A stretch of 27,156 nt of DNA from an uncultured Collinsella sp. (GTDB taxonomy: Bacteria; Actinomycetota; Coriobacteriia; Coriobacteriales; Coriobacteriaceae): contig UROC01000019.1 of NCBI GenBank assembly GCA_900549345.1, positions 1 through 27,156 of the forward strand. The letters run 5' to 3'. Positions 7,739 to 16,000 of the stretch are shown piece by piece (the first letter of the stretch is position 1; each line of letters opens with the position of its first letter). Below the pieces are notes generated by a model. The model was not told where the DNA came from. It saw nothing but the letters and a program-made list of their open reading frames with translations, and searched no databases. A program made the translations under genes and the position numbers.

Positions 7739-8001
7739 TAGGCGATCTCGGCGCGAGCGGCCTCGATAGCGCGCGTAAGTTGATCGGCGCAAGAGGTCTT
7801 TTTCATACCGCAGGTATTACCGGCGAGAACCTCGATTACGCGATCGGCAGGAGCACCCTCGACTAACTTGGAGATTGCCTTGAGATTGCCGTCACAGCCG
7901 CCGGTAAACTCAACGCCCAGCACCTTGCTGCCATCGTCAGAGAGATTGAGGTGAATATTGCGAGAGCATACACCCTGCGGCTTGTAGTCAAAACTAATCA
8001 T
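7738..8001 (-). CDS. TSCPD-domain protein (TIGR03905-like)
   Basis: An 87-residue cytoplasmic protein resembling the TIGR03905 TSCPD family. The same domain occurs at the end of some ribonucleotide reductases and alone in small proteins of unknown function. Four cysteines are conserved-looking: Cys12 (GVCSR), Cys36 (GGCDGN), Cys64 (NTCGMK) and Cys71 (TSCADQ), which could bind a metal. Here TSCAD replaces the name-giving TSCPD. A GAGGGG ribosome site precedes the ATG. The gene is the first of a coupled pair with the Tat lipoprotein. The 113-base gap before it holds no gene and no clear promoter. Confidence 0.85.
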   Translation of the reverse strand: MISFDYKPQGVCSRNIHLNLSDDGSKVLGVEFTGGCDGNLKAISKLVEGAPADRVIEVLAGNTCGMKKTSCADQLTRAIEAARAEIA

Positions 8002-8114
8002 TGAGATCCCCTCTCAGAAAGAAATTTCAGACGTCTATTATCCCCGCCTGGGCCGACTTATTATCGCAAGCACCGATTCAACATCCTACGATGCATGGAC
8101 TCGCGGGGGCAAGA

Positions 8115-9914
8115 TTAGCAGTCCGCACCCTGTGCGTGGACCGTGCGCTTCTCCCGATACATATTGTGGTCGGCGACACGATATACATCGGCCAGCGTAT
8201 TTCCAGCTGTCTCGACGGTCGCCACGCCAATCGATGCGCTGACCGTCAGGGCCTCATCGCTTACCGCGGCAAGACCGAGACGAAGATCCTGTTCCAGCCC
8301 GAGCGCAGACTCGTTGTCAGTATGGGGGCAAACCAGCAAAAACTCGTCGCCGCCAAGGCGCATCGGCAGATAATCCGCACCAGCCACCCGCCGCAGCACG
8401 GACGCCGTCCGTCGCAGCAGTTCATCCCCCATCTCGTGACCATAGATGTCGTTGGTCCGCTTGAGATAATTGCAGTCCAACATAATCACGCTCACGGGCA
8501 AGTCCTCGTTTACCAGGCTATCTCCGCGCGATTCAAGATAGTTGCGGTTGCGAAGCCCCGTCAGTTTGTCTTGATATGACAGCTCCTCGGCATGCTTGAC
8601 CATCGATATGTTGTGCGTCGCCACGACGACCGACTCCAGCCGGCCTTGCTCATCGCGATGCTGGGGGACAACCTGTAGCGAGTACCAAGCGCCTCGACAA
8701 TCTCGCACCTCGGCAGCCAAGTACGGTACGCCCTCCATACGTTCACGAAGCGAACTTATATCTACGAGTCCCACAACCGCTTCGCGGCTTTCGGGGCTCA
8801 CGATATCCCGGCAGACCGTGTCCATAAAGTCATATGCCTCGCTGTGCTCGGCAAATATCTTCGCTATCGCCGGCGACATATTGATCCCCTCGATCTCGAG
8901 GGTGTCGAGATGCAAAAGGAAGGTCGAATCGTAGATGGCGCTTATGGCATTGATAATGCCGAGCTGTTTATCCTTTTCGACCAAATTGCGGTGGTCAACG
9001 ATATTTCGAGCCAACAGCACCACGACCCAAAACGCAAGACACACCAAGACGCCGACGGCGACAAATGAAATCCTGTCAGACATGACCTCAGATTTGGGAT
9101 ATAGCGCAAACAGGCGGTAGTCCTTATATGCCGCACGCACGGCATACCATTCGTCTCCTCGATATTCGATGCGCGTCAGGCCGTCGTCTTTCCACTCAAC
9201 TCCTACGCTGGTGAGGAGTCGGGCGAGCGACACGTCAGCATCGGCACTGTTGGATGAGACAATCTCCGCATCCTCCATAACAAGCACCGTGGGACCCTGG
9301 TGGAAGGTACTGTTCGAAAGCACGTCGGCTATGGCATATGAATAGTCGTCCGCCGTATCGGAAACAAGTGAGCGGTATGCCAGGGCAACGCCGTCGCCAT
9401 ACGGAACAGCACAGACGGCAAAAACGACACCACGGCGCTCATCGACAGTTGAGTAGGTCACTTTGGAACCTTGATACATCGATGCGACCGGCGAACAGGC
9501 CAACTCATCTCGCCACAACATGAGCGGATCGCGACCATCGATGTCGTAGTGGGCAGCCATATGGCCATCGGAGTCCATGACCATCAGCCCCGAAAGGTTC
9601 TCGGCATGGACAAATTGCTCGATAAGATCGTCGTTAACCTCAACGCGATCAGAGGACAGGAACGTCGCAAACGATTCGACCGCGGCGAGCAAATCGTGCG
9701 TCGCCTCGGTTTTTCTCCCCTGTTCGTAGCGGTCATATTTTTCGCAAGCGTTCTCCAAAAACACCATGGTTTCTTGGCCAAACCCAAGCGTCTTATCGAG
9801 GCAGCGATGCGTGCCGATCGTATACAGCAGGCCCAACAAGACAATGCTGGTCACAACGGCGACAGCCGCGGTAACTAAATGCTTTCGATGCAAGCGGCGC
9901 TCATCATTTGTCAT
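8115..9914 (-). CDS. Membrane-bound diguanylate cyclase with PAS and GGDEF domains
   Basis: A 599-residue protein that probably makes the second messenger c-di-GMP from two GTP. A membrane helix at about 12-34 and another at about 285-308 flank a 250-residue extracellular sensor. A PAS-like region follows (about 325-435), then the GGDEF domain with DKLTGLRNR, LDCNYLKRTND, GHEMGDELL and the intact GGDEF motif at 521-525. No RxxD inhibitory site is seen at the expected place five residues before GGDEF, so product inhibition by that site is unlikely. Its ATG overlaps the TGA stop of the solute-binding protein gene by four bases. The pair is therefore probably cotranslated and may act in one signalling unit. 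Confidence 0.93.
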   Translation of the reverse strand: MTNDERRLHRKHLVTAAVAVVTSIVLLGLLYTIGTHRCLDKTLGFGQETMVFLENACEKYDRYEQGRKTEATHDLLAAVESFATFLSSDRVEVNDDLIEQFVHAENLSGLMVMDSDGHMAAHYDIDGRDPLMLWRDELACSPVASMYQGSKVTYSTVDERRGVVFAVCAVPYGDGVALAYRSLVSDTADDYSYAIADVLSNSTFHQGPTVLVMEDAEIVSSNSADADVSLARLLTSVGVEWKDDGLTRIEYRGDEWYAVRAAYKDYRLFALYPKSEVMSDRISFVAVGVLVCLAFWVVVLLARNIVDHRNLVEKDKQLGIINAISAIYDSTFLLHLDTLEIEGINMSPAIAKIFAEHSEAYDFMDTVCRDIVSPESREAVVGLVDISSLRERMEGVPYLAAEVRDCRGAWYSLQVVPQHRDEQGRLESVVVATHNISMVKHAEELSYQDKLTGLRNRNYLESRGDSLVNEDLPVSVIMLDCNYLKRTNDIYGHEMGDELLRRTASVLRRVAGADYLPMRLGGDEFLLVCPHTDNESALGLEQDLRLGLAAVSDEALTVSASIGVATVETAGNTLADVYRVADHNMYREKRTVHAQGADC

Positions 9915-10783
9915 GATTCCGCTCCTTGCCTACCTGTCGTCGCCCCTGCCTTGTAACTGTCCACAATGCGCTCAATCGTGCCATCTCGGTCCATGTCGAA
10001 CAGCACGGTATTGAGGTTTTTGACGTACTCCCCCTCATAGCTGTTCTCAAACGCAACGCCCAGGTCAACTGTCATAACATTGTCGGCAAACACACGGTAA
10101 ACGCCGGGATACTGAGCAACGAGTCGGTCAAGCGACTGGACATCCGCCATCCAGCAGTCAACGTACCCTTTGACTAGAGCGGCTTTGCAGAGTTCGGCAG
10201 AGCCATATGATTTGATTTGAACGTCCGACGAGACCCCCAGATCCCCCGCAAGCAATCGGCGTTCACTCACCGAACCCGCAATCACCGCAATGGTCTTACT
10301 TCCATCGAGATGTGCCAAGGACTTGATGCCACTCGTTTTCTTGGCGGCAACCGAGACCGTCACGGTTAGATACGGCTCGGTCCAGTAATACTTATCCTCG
10401 CGATAACAGGGAGAATAGTCACACCACAGGCAATCGATATCACCGTTTTTGAGCAGCCGGTCGCGATCGTTCCAGTCAATATCGACAAACTGTGGCTTGA
10501 GCCCCGCACGCTTGCAGGCCTCGCGGGCGATGTCGATATCGATACCGGCGTAATCGCCCGTGGTATCGACATACACATAGGGGTCGTTATCCGTAACGCC
10601 GATTTTGAGCACCGGGAGATCTCTATCGGCTTCATTCGAGGAGGAAGAACTGCTTCGAACGGTATACGTCAGGGCGCCCGCACAGACGGCAACAAGGAGT
10701 ATGAGCGTAAACGAGACGATGGTGGCCCGCTTGATGCGTCTGGGCACGTGCCCCCTTTCATCGAAACAGCAGTCGGAGTTCAT
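9911..10783 (-). CDS. Membrane-anchored family 3 solute-binding protein
   Basis: A protein of about 290 residues resembling periplasmic amino-acid-binding proteins (SBP_bac_3). An N-terminal hydrophobic segment (LILLVAVCAGALTY) follows basic residues and is followed by a Ser-rich linker. The Cys lacks a standard lipobox, so a membrane anchor is more likely than a lipoprotein. The binding-domain features include VLKIGVTDNDPYVYVD, GIDIDIAREACKRAG, a middle YYWTEPYLTV segment and a C-terminal DGTIERIV. The start is uncertain: ATG at 10783 has weak spacing signals, while GTG at 10747 is preceded by AAAGGGGG. No ABC permease is nearby. Its stop overlaps the diguanylate cyclase start, so a ligand-sensing role is more likely than transport. 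The purB terminator lies just upstream. Confidence 0.85.
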   Translation of the reverse strand: MNSDCCFDERGHVPRRIKRATIVSFTLILLVAVCAGALTYTVRSSSSSSNEADRDLPVLKIGVTDNDPYVYVDTTGDYAGIDIDIAREACKRAGLKPQFVDIDWNDRDRLLKNGDIDCLWCDYSPCYREDKYYWTEPYLTVTVSVAAKKTSGIKSLAHLDGSKTIAVIAGSVSERRLLAGDLGVSSDVQIKSYGSAELCKAALVKGYVDCWMADVQSLDRLVAQYPGVYRVFADNVMTVDLGVAFENSYEGEYVKNLNTVLFDMDRDGTIERIVDSYKAGATTGRQGAES

Positions 10784-10811
10784 TTTATTACCCGGGCGCA
10801 TATGCGACAGT

Positions 10812-10845
10812 AAAAAAAGCGCCTCGCCCAAGACGGGCAAGGCGC
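10812..10845 (-). terminator. Intrinsic terminator of purB
   Basis: On the minus strand a GC-rich stem (GGCGC/GCGCC, then GGGC/GCCC with one mismatch between) closes a five-base loop and is followed by seven T residues. It starts 44 bases after the purB stop codon. Confidence 0.88.
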
Positions 10846-10888
10846 CAAAGGTTGAAATGCATCCGCAAGCGGTCGAATTAGGTTAACC

Positions 10889-12235
10889 CTACTCGAAGTT
10901 CAGCTGCTCCAGGCGATCGAAGACCGTATCGATGCGGGTGAGGAAGTCCCACGGATCAAAAATCTCGTCGAGCTTCTCCTGGCTGACGGTGCAGCGCGGA
11001 TCGGCCTCGAGACGCTCCTTAAAGGTGGGGCCAGAGACACAATCCTGCACCTCGTGCCAGGTGGCCATGGCGTTCTCCTGCACAATGGCGTACGCATCCT
11101 CGCGGGTGATACCCGTATCGACGAGGGCAAGCAGGACCTTGGAGGAGAAGATGAGGCCGCGGGTCTTGTTGAGATTGGCCATCATGCGGGCCGGATACAG
11201 CTGCAGGCCGTCGATAACGCGAATGAGGCACTGGAACATATGGTCAAGCGCGATGAAGCTATCGGCCTGGGCGACACGCTCGGCGGAAGAGTGCGAAATG
11301 TCGCGCTCGTGCCACAGGGCGACGTTGTCGAAGGCGACCTGGGCGTTGGACTTCACGACGCGCGACAGACCGCAGACCTTCTCCATGGTGATGGGGTTGC
11401 GCTTGTGCGGCATGGCGGAGCTGCCCTTTTGGCCCTTGCGGAAGGGCTCCTCGGCCTCGAGTGTATCGGTCTTCTGCAGGTTGCGGACCTCGGTCGCGAT
11501 GCGCTCGCAGGTGGCCGCTGTAGTGGCAAGCACGCCGGCAAGATAGGCGTGGTGATCGCGGCTGATGACCTGCGTGGACAGCGGGTCGTGAACCAGACCC
11601 AGGTGCTCACAGACGTACTCCTCGACGAACGGCTCGATGGAGCTGTAGGTGCCGACGGCACCGGAGATGGCACCGAAGGCAACGTTCTTGCGAGCATCCT
11701 CAAGACGATCAAGGTCGCGCTTGAGTTCCCATGCCCAAGAGCCAAACTTCATGCCGAAGGTCATCGGCTCGGCATGGATGCCATGGGTGCGTCCGGCGCA
11801 GAGCGTATTGCGCTCCTCGAAGGCGCGGCGCTTGCAGATCACGCCGAGCTTCTTGACGTCCTCGATAATCAGGTCACACGCCTGAGTAAGCTGATAGCAC
11901 AGAGCAGTATCACCCAGGTCGGAGCTGGTCATACCGTAGTGAACCCAGCGACTAGGCTTGGGCTCGCCCTCGGGAACATCGGCGTCGATATATTCCTTCA
12001 TGTTGGTCAGGAAGGCGATGACATCGTGGCGCGTGACCTCCTCGATCTCATCGACCTTCGCCTTCTCAAAGTTGGCATGGTCGCGGATCCACTGGGCTTC
12101 GTCTTTAGAAATGCCGATCTTGCCGAGCTCCGCCTGGGCCTCGCAGGCCAGAACCTCGATCTCCTGCCAAATGGCATACTTGTTCTCGAGGGAGAAGATA
12201 TGTCCCATCTCCGGGCGGGTATAGCGATCGATCAT
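10889..12235 (-). CDS. purB: Adenylosuccinate lyase
   Basis: Adenylosuccinate lyase acts twice in purine synthesis, releasing fumarate from SAICAR and from adenylosuccinate. The superfamily signature GSSAMPHKRNP is at residues 271-281, and GRTHGIHAEP (148-157), HYGMTSSDLGDT (99-110) and RYTRPEMG at the start support PurB. The 448-residue length fits the short bacterial form. The chosen ATG has AAGGAG six bases upstream; the longer frame to 12277 lacks such a site. It ends with a strong terminator at 10812-10845. Upstream lies the tRNA-Gly repeat region. It is not in an operon with purC in this window. Confidence 0.97.
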   Translation of the reverse strand: MIDRYTRPEMGHIFSLENKYAIWQEIEVLACEAQAELGKIGISKDEAQWIRDHANFEKAKVDEIEEVTRHDVIAFLTNMKEYIDADVPEGEPKPSRWVHYGMTSSDLGDTALCYQLTQACDLIIEDVKKLGVICKRRAFEERNTLCAGRTHGIHAEPMTFGMKFGSWAWELKRDLDRLEDARKNVAFGAISGAVGTYSSIEPFVEEYVCEHLGLVHDPLSTQVISRDHHAYLAGVLATTAATCERIATEVRNLQKTDTLEAEEPFRKGQKGSSAMPHKRNPITMEKVCGLSRVVKSNAQVAFDNVALWHERDISHSSAERVAQADSFIALDHMFQCLIRVIDGLQLYPARMMANLNKTRGLIFSSKVLLALVDTGITREDAYAIVQENAMATWHEVQDCVSGPTFKERLEADPRCTVSQEKLDEIFDPWDFLTRIDTVFDRLEQLNFE

Positions 12236-12337
12236 AGCGGCTCCTTTTTGGTTATTGGCACGTTGGTCGTAACTCAACCATTGTACCGTGCGCGGGTGCG
12301 AGTATGGGCAGCAGGCATTAACCTAACATTTTGGAAT

Positions 12338-12468
12338 TGGAGCGGGCATGGGGACATCCGCGTATTTGCTTCGCAAATCCGCACCGGCTGCGGTCGGCAG
12401 GCCCGGTCCGCACACATGCACGGGCAAAGCGGGTTGGACCCGACGTTCCCGAGGTCTCCCGTGCTCGG
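12338..12468. repeat. tRNA-Gly-associated repeat unit 1
   Basis: The unit starts with a copy of the tRNA-Gly 3' end (about 18 bases, two differences). It continues with the hairpins ATTTGC/GCAAAT around TTC (12364-12378) and CCGCA/TGCGG (12379-12393). The first 59 bases match unit 2 (offset 131) at 57 positions. A degenerate T-arm-like CGGGTTGGACCCG occurs at 12430-12442. No gene is supported. Confidence 0.75.
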
Positions 12469-12606
12469 TGGAGCGGGCAACGGGACATCCGCGTATTTGC
12501 TTCGCAAATCCGCACCGGCTGCGGTCGCCTATCGGCGACCTTGCCTGCTCGCTATAAACGCTTCGCGTTTATTTAACGCTCGCACCCTGGCGGGTTCGAG
12601 TCCCGG
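12469..12606. repeat. tRNA-Gly-associated repeat unit 2 with hairpin array
   Basis: Bases 12469-12486 are identical to 12661-12678, the 3' end of tRNA-Gly including CCA. Perfect hairpins follow at 12495-12509 (ATTTGC), 12510-12524 (CCGCA), 12523-12540 (GGTCGCC) and 12554-12572 (ATAAACGC). GCGGGTTCGAGTCCCG (12590-12605) is the exact reverse complement of the tRNA-Gly T arm at 12673-12688. Two hairpins have the minus-strand core GCGAAGC. Confidence 0.78.
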
Positions 12607-12616
12607 CACTTTATTG

Positions 12617-12648
12617 AAAAAAGCACGGCACCGTGATGGCGCCGTGCT
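12617..12648 (-). terminator. Intrinsic terminator of tRNA-Gly
   Basis: On the minus strand AGCACGGC and GCCGTGCT form a strong stem, with further pairs inside, followed by six T residues. It lies 12 bases after the tRNA CCA end, between the tRNA and repeat unit 2. Confidence 0.88.
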
Positions 12649-12660
12649 TGTGCTTTTTAC

Positions 12661-12735
12661 TGGAGCGGGCAACGGGACTCGAACCCGCGAGTGTCAGCTT
12701 GGGAAGCTGATGCCTTACCACTTGGCGATGCCCGC
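12661..12735 (-). tRNA. tRNA-Gly(CCC), CCA encoded
   Basis: A 75-base gene. GCGGGCA/TGCCCGC forms a seven-pair acceptor stem, the anticodon stem TCAGC/GCTGA encloses TTCCCAA (anticodon CCC), and the T arm carries GGGTTCGAGTCCC. The discriminator is T and CCA is encoded. Parts of its 3' end are copied twice on its downstream side. Confidence 0.95.
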
Positions 12736-12748
12736 TTGTGTGTTGGCT

Positions 12749-12778
12749 AGTATAACGCGGTTGTCTTGTTCGATACAA
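12749..12778 (-). promoter_or_regulatory. Probable promoter of tRNA-Gly
   Basis: On the minus strand TATACT (12749-12754) is a good -10 box 13 bases before the tRNA. A weak -35-like TTGTAT (12773-12778) lies 18 bases further upstream. Confidence 0.55.
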
Positions 12779-13032
12779 GGGTGGCGATGCTTGTTTTAGC
12801 TGTGGAGATTCGTTTGAAAATCGCGTCAATTGTGGAGACGAGGACCTTTGACTTCCTGTTCACCTTATCTTCTACCTGCGCTTTTGCTTGATTGTTGTAT
12901 TTGAGCTCAATTTGTCAGGAATTGGGCAAGCTTTTGGTCAGGCTCCGGTACTTACCCGCATGAACCTCGGGGGTAGCCTCATCCTACGCGTCGCAGCCTC
13001 CCCGTGCGGCGCACGAGGGATAAGGAGCAGCC
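12779..13032 (+). other. Leader region of the surface protein gene
   Basis: No gene or convincing promoter was found in this 254-base stretch. It holds two TGTGGAGA octamers exactly 30 bases apart (12801-12808, 12831-12838). A short frame from 12960 runs into the adhesin start region, but has no supporting features. AAGGAG just before 13033 is the adhesin ribosome site. Confidence 0.4.
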
Positions 13033-16000
13033 ATGTCCAACGCACCCACGCACTCTGTCCACAGCGCAATCGCAACAGGTCCGCTGCTCCTGCTCCTCTT
13101 CCTGCTTTTCGGCTGCCTGGCACCGGGAGCCGCATTTGCCGTCGATGGCTACGACCAGCTCGGCTTCCGCACTATCAGCGATGATTGTGGGCCCTTCTTT
13201 ATCGGCAAGTATGAAGCTCAAGACGCCTCGATTGCCTACTGCATGAACCAGGAGCGTCCCGGTCCCACCAAGCCGGGCGGCCCATGGCTCAACTTTGATC
13301 AAGGCTGGGTGTGGCTCGACGACGAGTTCGCAGCAATCGTTTGTCACGGATATCCTACCGCCACGTCGTTTGGCGGTTACCATCTTTCACCCGATCGCGC
13401 CCGCGCCGCCACCCAGCTTGCCGTATGGATGCTCAACGGCACTACCCATGTCGACGGCACCTACTCCTACACGACCGCTCAGGGCAAAACCAAGAGCGGG
13501 CACTTTACCGCCGGCGATGAAGTCGTGGCGGCTGCGCGGTGGCTCCACGACAGCGCAAAATCAGGAAGCATCAAAGCCGCTCCGCACCGCGCGCGACGCT
13601 ATCTAGGAACCGTATCGGGCGGCAGCAGACGTCAAGACATGCTCTATGTACTGCCGGCGGTCTCTGTTTCCTTCCAAAAGCAGTCTGCGAACACTGTTAT
13701 TACCAGCGGAAACAATACCTATCAGTTTACCGGGGCAACATTCGATGTTTTTGAGAGCGCCAGCGGCGCGCGTGTCGGCACCATCCAGATGGACGGCAAC
13801 GGTCAAGCGCAGGCAGCACTTCTGCCCAACACGGCATACTACCTAGTTGAGACAACAGCGCCAGCTGGTTATATCCCCCTGCACGATCGCATTGCCTTTA
13901 CCACGACGGATAACGGCGGATACGTCACCATTGATGAACAACCCGGCACCATTACCTTGCGCATTGTAAAGCTCGACGCCGCAACGAATGCAGGCCCCCA
14001 AGTTGGGGCTTCTCTCGCAGGAGCAGAATTCGTGTGCGTATCGCAATCAACCCCTGGATGGACACAAACTCTCAGGACCGATGAAAGCGGTCGAGCTACC
14101 CTCACCGATGTCCCCCTGGGAACCTTTACCATCTATGAATCGAAGGCGCCCGAGGGCTATTTGCCCTCCGGTGACAGTTGGTCTTACACCGTTGGAGCCG
14201 ACCAACTCGGCGATTCAGGCGTGGTCGAGATCGAATCTCGCGTTTCCGATATCCCCATTGCGTTTGACCTTGAGATTTCCAAATTCAAGGACTACGGCAA
14301 TAGCGATCAATCCGGCCTGGAGCAGCCGGCAGGAGATGTTGTCTTTGAGGTTGTCAGTAACAGCTCTCAGCAGGTTGTTGGCACACTGACTACAAACATC
14401 TATGGCTTTGCCTCCACCAAAGACCAGCCCGAAGCATGGTTCGGCACAGGCAAGCGACCAGCCGGTGTCCACGGAGCCGTCCCATACGACCGCGCCGGCT
14501 ACACGGTTCGTGAGGTTCCGGAAACCGTCCCCGAGGGTTTTAAACGTGCGGGGGAATGGACCGTCGAGGCCAATCAGATTTCCGACGGTGCCGAGCTTCA
14601 ATATATCGTGGACAACCACGCTCTGTCGACGCATCTCCAGATTGTAAAACGCGATGCCCAAACAGGCGCTTCTGTTCCCCTAGCCGGATTCACCTTCCAA
14701 CTCCTCGACAGCAATCACAAACCTGTCTCACAAACATGCTGGTATCCAGCACATAACGTAATGGACACCTTTACGACTGACGCGAGCGGCACCGTCACAC
14801 TGCCCGAATCGCTCGCGCCGGGCACCTATTATGTACGCGAAACCTCGGCCAAAGAGCCCTATCTTGTCGGCGAAGAGATCGAGGTAAACATACCCGCCGA
14901 CATGAACCTAACGCCCGTTGCAATCGCCTCGTATTATGACCACGCCGCGATCGGAAACATCAGGATCGTTAAAACCGATGCCGTAGACGTCAGCAGCCTC
15001 GCGAGCGCCGTCTTTGAGATCCGTGCCTCGGGTGATATCGTGCGCCCCGACGGTAGCATTGCCGCGCTCGACGGTGAGACTGTCGCTACCGTCACGACGG
15101 ATGAAACTGGAGAAGCACGCGCGGACGACCTCCCGCTGGGATCTGGCACCGCACGCTACGAGGTTGTCGAGACTCAAGCGCCGACCGGCTTCTTACTCGA
15201 CCGGGCGCACCATATCGTCGACCTTACCTATGCCGACCAGAAAACACCCGTTGTGGAAGCACGGCTTAACGTATCCGACGATTACACCAAGGTTGATATC
15301 TCCAAGGTCGATGCAAACGGAGAGCAGGAAGTGAAAGGCGCACAGCTCACCTTATATGGTCCCGATAAAACCGAAATAGACTCCTGGACCTCATCCGACA
15401 AGCCGCACCGCATCGAACATCTTGCACCCGGCACCTACTCGTTGCGCGAAACGATGTCTCCGCGGACCTATGACCTTGCCGAGGAGATAACGTTTGAAAT
15501 AAAGGATACGGGAGAAGTCCAATCCGTCGCGATGAAGGATGCGCCCATCGAGATCAAAGGACAGGTCGACAAGCGTCAGGAACTTGTCCAACCTATCGGG
15601 AAGGGTCTGTTGGCTAACGGCGATGGAAAAAACCGCGCCGCGATGCAAACCAATACGGACGGACTTTTCTCCTATACCATCGATGCTCGAAACGATTCCG
15701 CTACTTGGGTTGATGAGCTTACGATTACCGATGATCTTGAGTGCGCCAAAGACGGCACGGCGAGATTCGTCTCAATCGAAACCCCCGTCGCCATCGGCGA
15801 CCTCAACGGTCTGTGCAACGTGTGGTATCGCACGACGCCGTTGGACTCGACAGACGTCGATGAGCCGGCAAACGCGACGCTTGACGATGGGCACGAAAAT
15901 CCTTGGCTTGAGTCCGACGAAGTAAAAGAGAGTCTGGGTGAAGATTGCCGCCTCGTCGATTACGACGGCTGGCACCTCTGGAAGGCGGATGTCTCGACCA

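Noticed and set aside
11054..12799. 581-codon open frame on the plus strand
   Set aside because: It covers the complement of purB and then crosses the repeats and tRNA-Gly, so it cannot be a real gene.
12779..13032. Possible riboswitch before the adhesin, for example for c-di-GMP
   Set aside because: The conserved c-di-GMP riboswitch core could not be recognised; only unstructured short repeats were seen.
12888..13184. 98-codon frame before and into the adhesin gene
   Set aside because: It overlaps the adhesin start in another frame and has no ribosome site or recognisable content.
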